Below the pieces are notes generated by a model. The model saw nothing but the letters and a program-made list of their open reading frames with translations. It ran no database searches and had not been told where the DNA came from. 64,000 nucleotides of DNA from Trachythela sp. YZ-2020 (Eukaryota; Cnidaria; Anthozoa; Malacalcyonacea; Clavulariidae). Position numbers and translations under genes: made by a program. Shown one piece after another: positions 11,384-22,159 of this stretch (within the stretch, counting starts at the first letter, position 1; the number at the start of each line of letters is the position of its first letter). Location: assembly GCA_016169945.1 (NCBI GenBank), contig JADLSH010000373.1, forward strand, positions 1,178,001 through 1,242,000. The letters run 5' to 3'.

Positions 11384-14327
11384 TTATTGTTGTCCTGCTC
11401 CATAATGTGCAACATGTTGGAAACCTTTGTTCTCCACCTCACGCTTAGCCTTCGATCCTCTTAATGTCAGTGCTAACTGTTGAATGGTTATTGTAGGGCA
11501 TATAACCTGCATTTCTTTGACACACTGACACAATATATCCGCATCCTTGGTGTAATTTTTAAGTGGTACATCAGGCTTTGTGCAGTTGTCACACCCTCTT
11601 TCACAATGCACATCTGATTTGTCATCAAAGTGTTCCATGATAACCTTTCTTCTGCATGCTGAAGACATGCAATAGGATACAACTAAATCAACAGAGCTCT
11701 TCATATGCTCTTCAGTTTGGGATTCATTTGATGACACAGTACAGATAAGCTGGTTTCTATCAGCAAATCTAAACATTATTATGCATGCTGATGGATTTCC
11801 GTCTCTCCCTGCCCTTCCGGCTTCCTGGTAGTAATCCTCAAGAGACCTGGGTAAAGAGTTATGGATGACAAACCGTACATCTGGTTTGTCAATACCCATG
11901 CCAAATGCACTGGTTGCACACATTATCTTTGCTTTCCCTTCAAGCCAAGATTTTGCATTATTAGCTTTCTCAAAGAAATCAAGCTTACCATGATAATAGA
12001 CTGCTGGTAAACCTTTGGCCTTAAAAATGTATGCTAGTTCAACAGTATCCTTTGTCGACAGACAGTATACAATGCCACATTCGTTTGGATGGTGCTCATT
12101 CACATACTGCACCACATCTTCTTTTGCATGCTTGTCATTCTTCTTTAATACAGAAAATGACAGGTTGCTTTGATTACATGATGCTTGGAAAACGTGTGGT
12201 TGATTTAAACCCAATCCTTCTACAATTTCTTTTTGAGTCTGATGTGTTGCAGTACCAGTAAATGCAGCAATAGGTTTATTGAATTTCTTCAGTTCAATAA
12301 GTTTGCCATATGCTGGCCTAAAACTGTTCCCCCATGTGTCAACACAATGAGCCTCGTCAATGATAAACCTATTTAGTGACTGGTTTTCAACCATGGACTG
12401 AAAACAAGAAGATGCTTGTGCAGACAAAGCAAACTCTGGTGTCACATATAAAAACTTGTATTTTGGACTGATTCTAGTTAGTTCATGGAAAACAGAGTCT
12501 CTTTCCTCAGGAAGAATTGTAGAAGTAACATAGCAGACAGGAATGCCATGGCTTTTTAACTTTCTAACTTGGTCATTCAACAATGCAATTAAGGGGGTTA
12601 CAACCACTGTAACACCAGTACTTACGATTCCAGGAATCCAGTAGCAAATAGACTTCCCACCACCTGTTGGTATAACTGCAAGAGTATCTTGATTGAGCAG
12701 CAGGCATTCAGCAATTTCTCTTTGGTTACTCTTGAAGTTATCATGGTGGAATACCTTTTGAAGGACATTTAGGAGAGGGTCTTCGCAAGTTGAAGCCATC
12801 CCACTACTTGTTGTTGAGTTGGATGTTGAAACTTGATCATCAGCTAATATTGTTGAATTTGATCTATGAGCCTATCAAAACATAGGATATATGAAAGCTT
12901 ATATGTTTCCTTTTGTATCCTATTGATATTACATTATTATTTACATTATCATTTTATCATATCCCTGAGATGCTTACTTATAACAATGGGGCCACAGTAA
13001 TTGGCTGACGCTGTTGTGGACTCCCTGCCATTGAGGCGAAGTTGAATAAAAAAAAATACAGCCATTTTGCTTTCCGGGTTTTAACACTAATTAAAATAAT
13101 GGCTGGGGTAAAATGGCAGGGATTTATTAACTCACATAGATGCTTCAGGGGAAATAATTAACTCCATATTGATAATGGCTGATATTATAATATTTGGAAA
13201 GCTAGATGTTGGGCATGGCCAGCTGGGTAATTTAACAGACTGACAGCATTTTTAGGCAGGGATTTTAACACTCAAGATGTCAAAATCCACCATACTCCTG
13301 GGGGTCAGGGGGTTTCAATTTACTAGTGCATAAATGTTAACAGATTATTGTAAAAGAGTCACTCTTATCAATAAATAACAATCATACTAGATGGCCATAA
13401 CAATGTTTGCTTGAAGAAATGGGCAGAAGACCATCTATTATTATTGGCCGACTGGTACATATTGCACACTCATGTCCTGTACTGTGGCAGGATTCTTTAT
13501 TGATTCCTTGGCAACAGCCTGACCCCCGCTAGGTGTGTATAGGGCTTTACATTGACTGAGGCATTAGAAAAACAACTATACATACTCGTTTGATGTAGGA
13601 AGCTTCCAGTTTGAATGACACACAATTCGGATCATCTTTTCTTTTGGTATACCAGCAGTTAAACCTGGCATCCAAACCTTCGCATTTGAGATCGACATCA
13701 CAAGGCTTATTCCCCTTGGTATGAGGCTGCAATACTCCACCATAGTAGAGCAATAAACACATAAACTGCACAGCTTCCCGTTCATGTATTGCAATACAAG
13801 ACAAGTTTCTGCAAAATGATCTTACGTTGACAGCTTGATACCGTCGTTCCTGAAAAGTAATAGAAAGGAATGTATACTGAGACATTAAATTGCATATATG
13901 TAACTGGCAAATTTCTAGGTGACTTGAAAATGAGGTACTATTTTATTAAGTATTTTTAAGTATAAAAACAGACAAACAGTCAATTGCGGCATAAAACTAT
14001 AGGAATTACACACCTTTAATTGGCGATATTTGAATATTTGTTCAAGACATGCCTTTGTTTCTTCTTCGTGCAATATTCTGCGCGTTCGTATATCGAGCTC
14101 TGGTAGTCATTTTCAGTAAAATCGGAGTTGTGTTTAACACGAAAATGATGATAAATTCCACTCTCTTCAAAGAATTCCTTCTTTTTTAAACATACTTGCT
14201 TTGGACACAACACCTTTCCAGATCTGAACGCATTGTGCATTGGTCGTTCCATTCCAGAGAGCATAGAGCGCACATCTTCAGCATCATTGTCCAAACAAAA
14301 CTGCAAATCACCGATTTGTTCCGCCAT
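11384..14327 (-). pseudogene. RecQ-family DNA helicase gene of the AcademH-like element, three exons
   Basis: Exon 3 (12871-11384) encodes a RecQ-type superfamily II helicase. It has motif I TGGGKS, motif II DEAHC, motif III TGTAT, AFGMGID in the second RecA domain, motif VI QEAGRAGRDG and a RecQ zinc-binding region with CRRKVIMEHF and CERGCDNC. Exon 2 (13849-13586) joins in phase via TTTTCAG and GTATGT borders. Exon 1 (14327-14014) carries a Cys/His cluster (CPKQVC .. HHFRVKH) and a GTGTGT donor. Exon 1 contains one frame slip between about 14115 and 14090; downstream of it the open frame runs straight to the donor. RecQ proteins unwind DNA 3' to 5'; here a role in processing transposition intermediates is inferred. 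The protein lacks an obvious HRDC domain, and its C-terminus is short compared with cellular RecQ. Confidence 0.85.
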
Positions 14328-14396
14328 CTTGAAAGCATTTTCTCCCAGAAGCTTCCCGCCGAATTTTCCGTTTTCCCCCACATGTGTTGTCCTGCG

Positions 14397-14444
14397 CGCT
14401 CTCACGTAACCGTGTAGCAAGCAAAGCGCCTGGGTACGAGGCAG
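14397..14444. repeat. Right terminal inverted repeat of the AcademH-like element
   Basis: It ends GCGCCTGGGTACGAGGCAG, complementary to the left terminus except at the last few bases. It is followed directly by the second TACTTCATC copy. Confidence 0.85.
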
Positions 14445-14607
14445 TACTTCATCGTAAACACGGAGGTAACATTCAGCAGTTCATAGCTTGCTTAAGTTAC
14501 ATAATAACTAGCTTGGATATCGACGTCATATTTGGAGACTTTAATATTGATTACTTTAATGAAAATAATATTTCTCCTTTGAAAGTACTTGCTGAATCTT
14601 TAAATTA
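14445..14607 (+). pseudogene. EEP-type endonuclease domain, middle part
   Basis: After the right TSD copy the frame reads RKHGGNIQQFIACLSYI and then IDVIFGDFNIDYF, the GDFN motif that carries the metal/catalytic Asp and Asn of EEP nucleases. It is the continuation of the domain interrupted at 1492; one TSD copy plus the flank keeps the frame open (YILHRKHGG). It stops at 14607, where a hAT-type MITE is inserted. Confidence 0.68.
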
Positions 14608-14615
14608 CGTACAAC

Positions 14616-14971
14616 CAGGGACGTAGCCAGGGGGGGAGCCTTGGGAGCCGCGGCTCCCCCCCTTTGGTTATATCTAGTGCAAATACTTACTGCAAAACCA
14701 GGAATTATGCCCAACATGTAGGCACGACTACCTTAAATCCAAAGAATTTACGTTTTGGTGTGGACTAGGTTTCAGGTTTTGGACGTTAAAACATACTTAA
14801 TAGTGAACACTGTCCGGAAAAATTTTTTAAACCCCCCCCCCGTCGACAAGAAAAATGGAAGAAAACTTAGTGAAATCGAAAAGTGCCCGCTTAAGTATGG
14901 AGGGCCAGCTACGGGCTTGCTTTAATCCCCCCCAGGGCTCCCCCCCTTTCCAAGTTCTGGCTACGTCCCTG
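14616..14971. mobile_element. hAT-type MITE, 356 bp, 8-bp TSD CGTACAAC
   Basis: The ends CAGGGACGTAGCCAG and CTGGCTACGTCCCTG are perfect inverted repeats. The flanks CGTACAAC at 14608-14615 and 14972-14979 are identical 8-bp duplications, as expected for hAT elements. The interior is rich in C/G runs and has no coding frame. Removing it restores the EEP reading frame. Confidence 0.92.
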
Positions 14972-14979
14972 CGTACAAC

Positions 14980-15126
14980 TTGTAAGTAAACCAACATTTG
15001 TTTCATCCGGAAGTCTTCTCGATCATGTTTACATAAAACAGTCAATAAGCAATAAAATGGAAGCGAGCGTGGTAAGTGTATATTATTCTGATAATGAGGC
15101 TGTTAAGGTAACTGCAAGATTTTGAC
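14980..15126 (+). pseudogene. EEP-type endonuclease domain, C-terminal part
   Basis: Continuing after the MITE, the frame reads TFVSSGSLLDHVYIKQ and then SVYYSDNEAVKV before a stop. LDHVY and YYSDNEAV fit the last EEP motif; the usual SDH catalytic His is Asn here (SDNEA). The domain is thus followed across two nested insertions to its end. Confidence 0.65.
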
Positions 15127-15911
15127 ATGTAGTTTTAGTATTATGCAAGTTTTAATAAAGTTTCAGTATAGAACCAACTAAACTTATGGTATTAAATTGC
15201 AGAAAGAGGAAGAAAACATTGAATATTAAGAAATAACTCAAAGGAAAAGCCAGTCATCCTGGAAACTGGCATTGGGGTTCTGGTAGATCCCCAAAGTGAC
15301 AATGCAACATGTACATTTATTACTATATAATAACTTAGTTCACCATGTAACCTAAAATTTATTTTTAGAATGGAAAGTTTGAGAATGAGACAGTTCGGAA
15401 AATTATCACCAATTATGCTAAGGTATGTCCAAAAATAGTTGCGATTTATAGTTAGTCTTTAAAGCCGAAAAGGATTTATCATTAACATTGAATTGTCATC
15501 TGGACTTACTCCATGCAAGTTCACATAGTAAGGCTCATGCGTGGATACAAGACGCGAACAGACCGCCTTATCTATACAGTGTTTTATATTGGTACAAACT
15601 CTCAGTTGAGCATTTTTAGATTTTTAGGTTTAGTTTAATTGGTCCTCAGATTATTAGGTTTTTAATTTACCATTTTGTAGAAAGATGGTCAACCAAATTA
15701 TTTTATGCAACGAAATATGTTCCATGATTAATTCCAATGATCTCTACAATGGAACGCTGTTGTCAATGTTTCAAATTTGATTACAAACTTCATCGTGTTA
15801 ATATGTACATTTTTCATACCCAAAATAAGTATTGCTATTGGAGTGGATTTTATGGATATTTCACAAGTTCCTTGCAATACGACTGTTAAATCTTCGAGCA
15901 CATTAGCTAAC

Positions 15912-15936
<25 letters not shown>
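15912..15936. repeat. (TA)n microsatellite
   Basis: About twelve uninterrupted AT/TA dinucleotides. Confidence 0.95.
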
Positions 15937-15942
<6 letters not shown>

Positions 15943-16673
15943 CCCTCAGTACCTTTACTTTAATTTTATACAACGAAGATCGCGATATCTAGTATGTCAA
16001 TGAAATTGAACTATCGACGCTTGATTGAAACGAAAGATTTTGGATATATGTATATTCCTTACTAGCACAATATCCAAATGCAGATATTCTCCGTGATTGT
16101 TTCAGAATTTTGGTTCAATACAATATGTGCTATCGAATATTTTGTAATACTTTTAATGGTTCTTCGATGTGTCTTTCTCTGCAATAAAGTCTTATTCTAA
16201 ATTGTATTCGAGTTGATTATCACTTTGGATAACAACATAAAATTTTCGAATGACATAATTTAATTTATTGTAGGTCGCGGCAGCAAAACGTGATATTATT
16301 GCATGATACTAACTCATAACTAGTATTACTATCGGCTATCGCAAGGTAGGTGCTACCTTGACAGTGGCGCCTCCAGGAATTTTTTGAAGGGCAAAATAGG
16401 ACATGTCATTTAGCATTTGTTAATAGCAACGTCAGAGGAGGTTGGACAGCAGGCCGCAAAGCATCATGGGTAATGGGCGTATGTTTCACGTGCGTTGTGC
16501 GGCCTCATTTATGCGTCGACTGCCGTGAAGTCAACATCTCTGGCCATGGCAAATTCTGCGAAAATTGCGCTATTGATACAGAGACTCAGCACCATCATTA
16601 TCGATGTGTTTAGTGTTTGTGTATCGATGTATAACAATTAAAGTGCTTATGAACCCAAAATGGGTTCTTACTG

Positions 16674-16807
16674 ATTCGGATAGAACATAAAAAGTTAGTT
16701 AATAAGTTCTAGATTAGTTCTTGGCTTAGACTTTCAGTTTCGGAGATATAAAGGCTCAAAATCGCTAAAGTAGCGTCTTCCGGGAGACTGGGTCCCAGGA
16801 ACGTGTG
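16674..16807. repeat. Dispersed repeat, copy 1 (partner at 27549-27701)
   Basis: Shared order of blocks with the partner: ACATAAAAAGTTAGTTAATA, AGTTTCGGAGATATA, then GGGAGACTGGGTCCCAGGAA. The copies are clearly diverged and no coding potential is seen. Confidence 0.62.
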
Positions 16808-17421
16808 TATTTAATTTTACTGTAAAAACAATTACATTTGGAATAAATCTTCTTGAAAAGTCGGCTATTTCTTGAGGAAAAAACACATTTTTGAGTGTGT
16901 AAAGTAACCCTTCTAGTAGTTTGCATCGTGGAATATAGACGAAGGAATGCCCTTAAATGCGATTTCAAAGTCGATCGTGGAGACGACCATGACAGTAACT
17001 TATGTCTATAAATTCTGGGACATAGGTGCCTCTTCTGGCGAACCAATTGCTTTATATATAAAATTCTTTCGTATAGAATCAAATAAAGAAAGAAGAAATA
17101 AATGAACGAATGCAAGGATTAAAAGTTAGTTGGAATGGAACTTAAACCTTTTACTGCATTTTATAGTCTTCATGCCTTCATGGACGTACCCTGGTTCCAG
17201 AGGCTTTTAAAGAACGGCGAGGCAAAATAACAGCGAGGCGAAATAAATACGAGGCAAAAGAGCTTCTGGTCAAATCGATTGCGAATCTCACTTCCATACT
17301 TGATTAGGTTCAGAATCTGAACCTAGCATGTGATTGGCTGTTTGTAAAAACATGTCAAACCGGAGTATTCATGCCTAATTGATTTTATATACAGTATTAA
17401 AATCATTGCTACATTTACTGT

Positions 17422-17680
17422 CTGTCGTTCCAATTGAAGTGTTCCTAAAATATTGCGTCAATTCATTACCTAGAGTTTATCAATTCATTCGTTGAAAAAT
17501 TGATCAACTTCATGTGTGTGTGTGAATCGACCAATGGCGTCTCATTTCAGTGACTGAGTGACCAATTGGGAACAAGTATGCTAGTAAACAGGAAGTTGAG
17601 CAATTTTTTAGCAAATGTATTGATCAACTTATGTAATGAATTGATGTAATATTTTAGGAACACTTCAATTGGAACGACAG
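17422..17680. mobile_element. MITE with terminal repeats of about 35 bp and TA flanks
   Basis: CTGTCGTTCCAATTGAAGTG at the left and its complement ending GGAACGACAG at the right match for some 35 bases with few differences. Matching continues with TCAATTCATTAC and a second inner pair around TTGATCAACTT. A TA follows the right end and lies just before the left end with a 4-base offset, which suggests a Tc1/mariner-type non-autonomous element. Confidence 0.72.
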
Positions 17681-18010
17681 TAGGCCACGCTTGCTTTTTT
17701 ATAGAATTTTAAAAATATTAGTATGTGTTTCTGCGCCCCATGCAAATAAGGCAGCCTAAAATCTTCACAAACACGATGGAAAAAGAGGGCGATTTCATTG
17801 GTCTCGAAACACGTCACAGCTGTCCAACTTCCATGAGCAACGTGTTAGTTTATTTTAGCTCAAAAACAATCACCGGAAACGGAAGCCTGAAAAGGTAATT
17901 CGAAATCCACAGACATACTGATATATTGAATCTTCTTCAAGTTCCGTTCAAATTATATTATTGCCTACGTCCATCAGCTTTCGCCAACGAAGAGGAATAA
18001 GCGAAACACG

Positions 18011-19824
18011 ATGGACTATTCGACGATGATCCTACAAACATCCACATCGACCATGGAGAGCTTGCTGTACTCGAGTGCCAAGCGGCCATTGTTGGCGGAA
18101 AGTGAAAGATCCCGCACACAAATCAGAATTCAAAAGTGTACACACACAAGTGATGGCTGCAAGGTAATTGTGAAAGATATGACGAAACTATCGAAGCCCG
18201 TGCAAACAGAATACTCCTTCCAATTCACAGAAGTCCCAACTGTGCCAGTTGTGTCCAACTGTGCCAGTTGTGCCAGTCCCAACTGTGCCACTTCAGCAGA
18301 GATGGTCTCAGTGAAAGACCTATTGGAGGCGCCGAGCAACGAAGGTGAACTCGTGTAGATAGATAGATAGAAAATTTTATTTTGACACGCTAACTACGTC
18401 AATTAAAAATATTGATTTCCACGAAGGGCGTGTGTTCTAAAGTTCTTATAGAAATAATGTAACTGGCTTGCCTTGGCTTTAGTTCTCTGTACTTTTAGTG
18501 TCTCAAAACCTAACGAATTTAATGCAATTTGAGCATTAACTTCATTTCCCATGTCCATAATAATTCGAGCGCATCTATTTTGGAGCTTTTGTAATCATTG
18601 TGATTGAGTTTCACCAAAAATGTCCCACACTTCACAACAATAAATAAAGTATGGTTGTACAATTGCATTAAATATAGAAACAAGTGTATCACAAATTATT
18701 TTAGTTTTCTAATAACAGAAATGCCTAATGTGATTTTCTTATAGATACTCTCAGTGTTACTTTTCCAAGATAGATGCTGGTCAACTATTACTCCTAATGT
18801 CTTATATTCCTGCACTTGTTTAATTGGTTTGTTTTCAATCATTATGTTTAAATGTGAATCTGAAACAGTATGCACTAGATATCTTGTTCCAATAAGCATA
18901 AATTCACTTTCAGCAATGTTTAGGCTCAGTTTGTTTGCGTTTAGCCACATTCTGAGGTTTTCCAAATCAGAGTTCATTGCATTTTCAACATCATGTATTG
19001 ATCCACCAGAAGCAGTTAGGTTTGTGTCATCTGCAAAAAGTCTTGGCTTTGTCCTATTTAGGCATTCAGATAAATCATTTATGTATATTAGGAAAAATAA
19101 AGGACTAAAATGGAGCCTTGAGGAACACCACATTTAACTTTGTGTTCAGACGAGACGACACCATTTACTTGGCATTTTTGGGTGCGATCAGTAAGATAAA
19201 AACAATTCGCCCACTCTTGTCGCCGCAAATCAGTTGCAAATCGCCACTGCTGTTTTAGCTGATGCCACTGGAACAATAACATTAGATTTGTGGCAACAAC
19301 ATATATCCGCTGTGCAAGTTGGTCATGTCTACAACATATCACCCGTTCACATTCGTCGATGGCAAGACAAAAAAAAGATATCAACAGTCACCCGCACTGT
19401 CATAAGTGTAAACGACCAAGACGATGCTGTCGCGCGAATCGCAATCGACGCAAATATCGGCGAACAGCAGAACCAAGCATCAGCTCGCACACTTCAAGTT
19501 GAAAATATTCATGCCATTGAGACCGTGGAGACACATTTGCAATGCGTAAAATGCCCCAGGAAAATATTACAAGCAGCAGGGCTGGCCGTTCACTGTGATA
19601 GATGTGGATACACCATGAGAACAAGTAACTGCTCCAAACGCCGCTTCGCCGCGATTGTTGTAAAAGCAGAAGGAGAGCTGCTCTATTTAAAGGTTCTCGA
19701 TTCCATTTTACAAGCTTTCCTCGCCAATTACGACAACATGACAGATGCACAAGTTGCTGAAGAACTTTTATTAGCAGACAATATCAGCCTAACATACGAT
19801 GTTAAAAATGGCTGTTCAAGTTAA
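18011..19824 (+). pseudogene. RPA-like single-strand DNA-binding protein, interrupted by a LINE
   Basis: The first part (18011-18355) has KVIVKDMTKLSKPVQTEYSF and a Cys-containing VSNCASCASPNCA stretch. After a LINE insertion, the second part (about 19214-19824) reads ATAVLADATGTITLDLW, an OB-fold beta pattern as in RPA70. A CVKCPRK .. HCDRCGYTMR zinc-binding pair then resembles the RPA1 C-terminal domain. RPA proteins coat single-stranded DNA. Animal Helitron/Helentron elements carry RPA-like genes, and an EEP nuclease of the same orientation lies upstream, so a common Helentron origin is possible but not shown. The N-terminal part could have a different origin. Low identity and the insertion make it a non-functional copy. 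Confidence 0.6.
18356..19213 (-). mobile_element. 5'-truncated CR1-like LINE, RT fragment
   Basis: Read on the minus strand, CGVPQGSIL (RT block with the PQGS motif) is followed by a frame slip. Then come FFLIYINDLSECL and LFADDTNL, carrying the FADD catalytic aspartates, and further thumb-region sequence to SVIRKLK. The 3' end has short TAGA repeats (TAGATAGATAGATAG on the plus strand, 18356-18370), typical of microsatellite-like CR1/L2 tails. It is truncated upstream and frameshifted near 19090. It interrupts the RPA-like gene. Confidence 0.8.
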
Positions 19825-19877
19825 TACCAATGAAGCCTAACATGAGCCTAACAGAACATATTGGTATTTTTAATAGA

Positions 19878-20313
19878 TATTACCATTTGCATTCAAGCGT
19901 GAAGCGTTACCCCAAGCCGCGATAAAAAGTTGTTTCCGACTTTTGTAACCAACAACTTTACGTTTCGCATGTCAAAATAGTTATGCCATGGGGCGTAATT
20001 TGCGTTTTGCAACGGTCATTTTCTCTTCCCTGTCAGTCAACAAAATAACAAACCGAAAATAAAGTTACAAGGACTAATATTTTGCCTATCGTTTGACAAA
20101 TTAAAGCTAATTTAATCATAAAATGAAACAAAAATACTAACTAAAACAGCAAAACTGCGTAAGAGGAATTTATCATTTCGGTTTGTTATTGTCTTGACTC
20201 GACACGGAAGAGAAAATGACTGTTGAAAAACTCAAAGTTACCCCCCATGTCATCACTATTTTGACATTTGAAACATATAGTTGTCCAATCACAATTTAAT
20301 GCAAATGGTAATA
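19878..20313. mobile_element. Long foldback element, TATTACCATTTGCATT arms
   Basis: The outer arms TATTACCATTTGCATT and AATGCAAATGGTAATA are complementary. Further in, TGTCAAAATAGTTATGCCAT and TCATTTTCTCTTCC pair with sequences at 20205-20265. Over most of 436 bp the two halves are imperfect complements, so the whole unit could form a long hairpin. No coding capacity is seen. Confidence 0.75.
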
Positions 20314-20329
20314 CAGTAGCGAACATATT

Positions 20330-20571
20330 CAGTCAAACTGGATGTTCTCTTGCAAGCAACTTGGCAATATACTGTGAGTCCGTGACAACAGTACAATGTT
20401 GACTAGCACAATTTGCATATTGTAGCAATTTGCATATTGTAGCAATTTGCATATTGTAGCAATTTGCATATTGTAGCAATTTGCATATTGTAGCAATTTG
20501 TTAGTCAACGTTGCAATGTTGTCACGCAATATTGGAAATTTGCGCTCGCAAGAGAACATCCAGTTTGACTG
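20330..20571. mobile_element. Foldback element with five internal 17-bp repeats
   Basis: The arms CAGTCAAACTGGATGTTCTC and GAGAACATCCAGTTTGACTG are perfect complements over 20 bases. Inside, CAATTTGCATATTGTAG is repeated five times head to tail (20409-20493) plus a partial copy. ACAATGTTGACTA and TAGTCAACGTTGCAATGTTGT give additional inverted pairing. Confidence 0.85.
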
Positions 20572-21569
20572 GGAACTCTCAGAAAAAATTGGTTTTTGTT
20601 CACTTTTTGTTCTGTTTTGTTTACTATGAACAACTTTATTTTAGGTTGTCATAATGTATAATATGAACAATACATAAGTAGTTGTTTACCAAGATAAACC
20701 TATCAGATATTTTGTCCAACAGACATTACACTACTCAATATATTACTTTCATTGATTGTTGTTTTTTATTCTGTTTTGTTTACTGTGAACAACTATATTT
20801 TGGGTTTTCTTCGTGTATATAATTAGAGACAATAGTACATAAAACCTGTTTTTCATATATAATTAATCGACGATAATCGCAAATGCATGCACGCAAATTG
20901 TGACTTCTGTCGAGCTCGTGAAGAATGCATGCCAAGTATGTTACAATCACACTCAGAAAAGTATTTGCCGAATGACATATAGCTGTAGCACTGTCAAAAT
21001 GTGTTAATTACGAAAAACCTATATCATTACCCCAGCGACTAAGCGCTCAATAGAGCATCTTGTTATGAAAACAAAACGACAATCGACACACTGGAGTCTG
21101 TGTGGATATTTTGTAAATGCGCCTATTGTCGGCTGCAATTTTAGTTGCTCTATATTTTCTATATTTTATCTTTAAATTTTTGCATATATGGCTCATATTC
21201 GCTTCTATAATGTTTATAATGGTCTTCTACGGAAAGTATGGCCATGTTATCATGGAAAGAGGGCAGGAAAACTCGTGAAATTAAGAGAAACAACTCGCCG
21301 CCAAAGAATCGGCATTTTACAGCCGAGAGAAGTCAACCGTGTTAAAGTAATTTCAACCGGCTTAAGATCTCACAACTCAACGAATTGTATATATATATTA
21401 ACTCTTCACCAATATCAGAAACGCTCGGAAATAGAAAAGAAACATCTGGGGAAACATTTGTACCAAACGTTTTGTTTTCTAACGTTATGTCATTAGCAGT
21501 TCAAGGCAAAAAATCCCTGAACAACGTGGTGAGGTAACGCTTGGCTGATGTGTAAAAGGTGGTGTAAAA
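20572..21569. other. No gene recognised
   Basis: AT-rich sequence. The heptads TTTTGTTCTGTTTTGTTTAC (20607) and TTTTATTCTGTTTTGTTTAC (20763) form a diverged direct repeat of about 150 bases spacing. The open frame at 21188-21496 has no recognisable motif. Confidence 0.45.
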
Positions 21570-21571
21570 GG

Positions 21572-22159
21572 TCCAGCCATGACAAGTTGATTCAAATGAA
21601 TCTCTGGAGCCATTACACAGGCGTACCACAACTGATCGACGTTGTCTTCGATGTTAGAACTGACTTGGTTTGTACGTCGACACTCCGACTAAGACCAAAG
21701 TCACTTAAACGGCAGACAATCGGACAAGCTTGATAAGCTTTACCAAGAACAGTACCATCACTGCTATTGCACAAATGTTGATTACAGACCAAAATGTTCC
21801 CAGGTTTTAAATTGCGATGCGCTACATTATGGCTGTGAAGATAGTCCAGGCCAGTAACGATATCATTCACGCATACAGGCAAAACTTCAGAAAATGATGA
21901 AAAATTATATTCAGTGTCCACAAACTGAAGAAAATCTGCAAGGGAACTGACGCTACTATCAACTCCAAATACGGCAAAGTTGAAACACGAATACTGCATC
22001 ATCATTGCGTATGGTTCGGTACACAGTCCCAAAAATTGTGTTATGTTTCTGTGCCCTTTAACATCATTCAAAATCGTTGCTTCTTTCACAAATCGAGTCT
22101 CGGAATCAAGAGATACATTCTTCAATTTTTTGACAACGACATCCCGTTCACTGGTAGCG
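21572..22159 (-). pseudogene. Protein kinase domain exon with HRN in the catalytic loop, frameshifted
   Basis: On the minus strand an acceptor (TTCACAG at about 22160) opens a frame with SERDVVVKKLKNVSLD, holding a candidate ATP-binding Lys (VVVKK). GHRNITQFLGLC, GLDYLHSHNVAHRNLKPGNI and CRLSDFGLSR follow. The DFG motif is intact, but the HRD catalytic Asp is Asn (HRN), so activity would be lost or altered. The activation segment CGTPV is followed at once by a stop, while MAPE and further sequence continue in another frame (about 21620-21572), so the exon carries a small deletion. The glycine-rich loop and C-lobe are not seen. It may be a transposon-captured or decayed cellular kinase exon; the family is not identified. 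Confidence 0.72.

Larger units (their letters stand above)
1493..14444. mobile_element. AcademH-like DNA transposon, 12,952 bp, with RecQ helicase gene
   Basis: The left end reads TAGCCTCGTACCCAGGCGC. The reverse complement of the right end reads CTGCCTCGTACCCAGGCGC, and weaker matching continues for about 25 bases. Identical 9-bp duplications flank it. Removing the element and one duplication reconnects an EEP domain across the site. Inside are two convergent genes: a plus-strand transposase-like gene with a DUF6589-like region (1698-10276) and a minus-strand RecQ-family helicase (14327-11384). From family knowledge, AcademH is an Academ lineage encoding a superfamily II helicase with 9- or 10-bp duplications, and this element matches both points. 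Several frameshifts suggest the copy is no longer autonomous. It carries at least six smaller nested repeats in its introns and between its genes. Naming it AcademH rests on remembered features of the lineage, not on a search. Confidence 0.8.
15127..17421. other. Gene-poor interval with dispersed repeats
   Basis: No coding frame is convincing. It holds a TA microsatellite (15912-15936) and a diverged repeat at 16674-16807. A solitary hAT-like terminus, CAGTGGCGCCTCCAGG, lies near 16365-16380, with no partner found. The open frame at 16765-17115 on the minus strand is of low complexity. Confidence 0.5.

Noticed and set aside
16365..16380. hAT terminus CAGTGGCGCCTCCAGG
   Set aside because: No matching inverted terminus or 8-bp duplication could be found nearby, so no element is annotated.
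19400..19750. 116-residue minus-strand frame
   Set aside because: It is antisense to the RPA-like OB-fold frame, which has clear motifs.
20329..20559. 76-residue frame with repeated CNMQIATICKLLQYAN
   Set aside because: It is a by-product of the 17-bp tandem array inside a foldback element.
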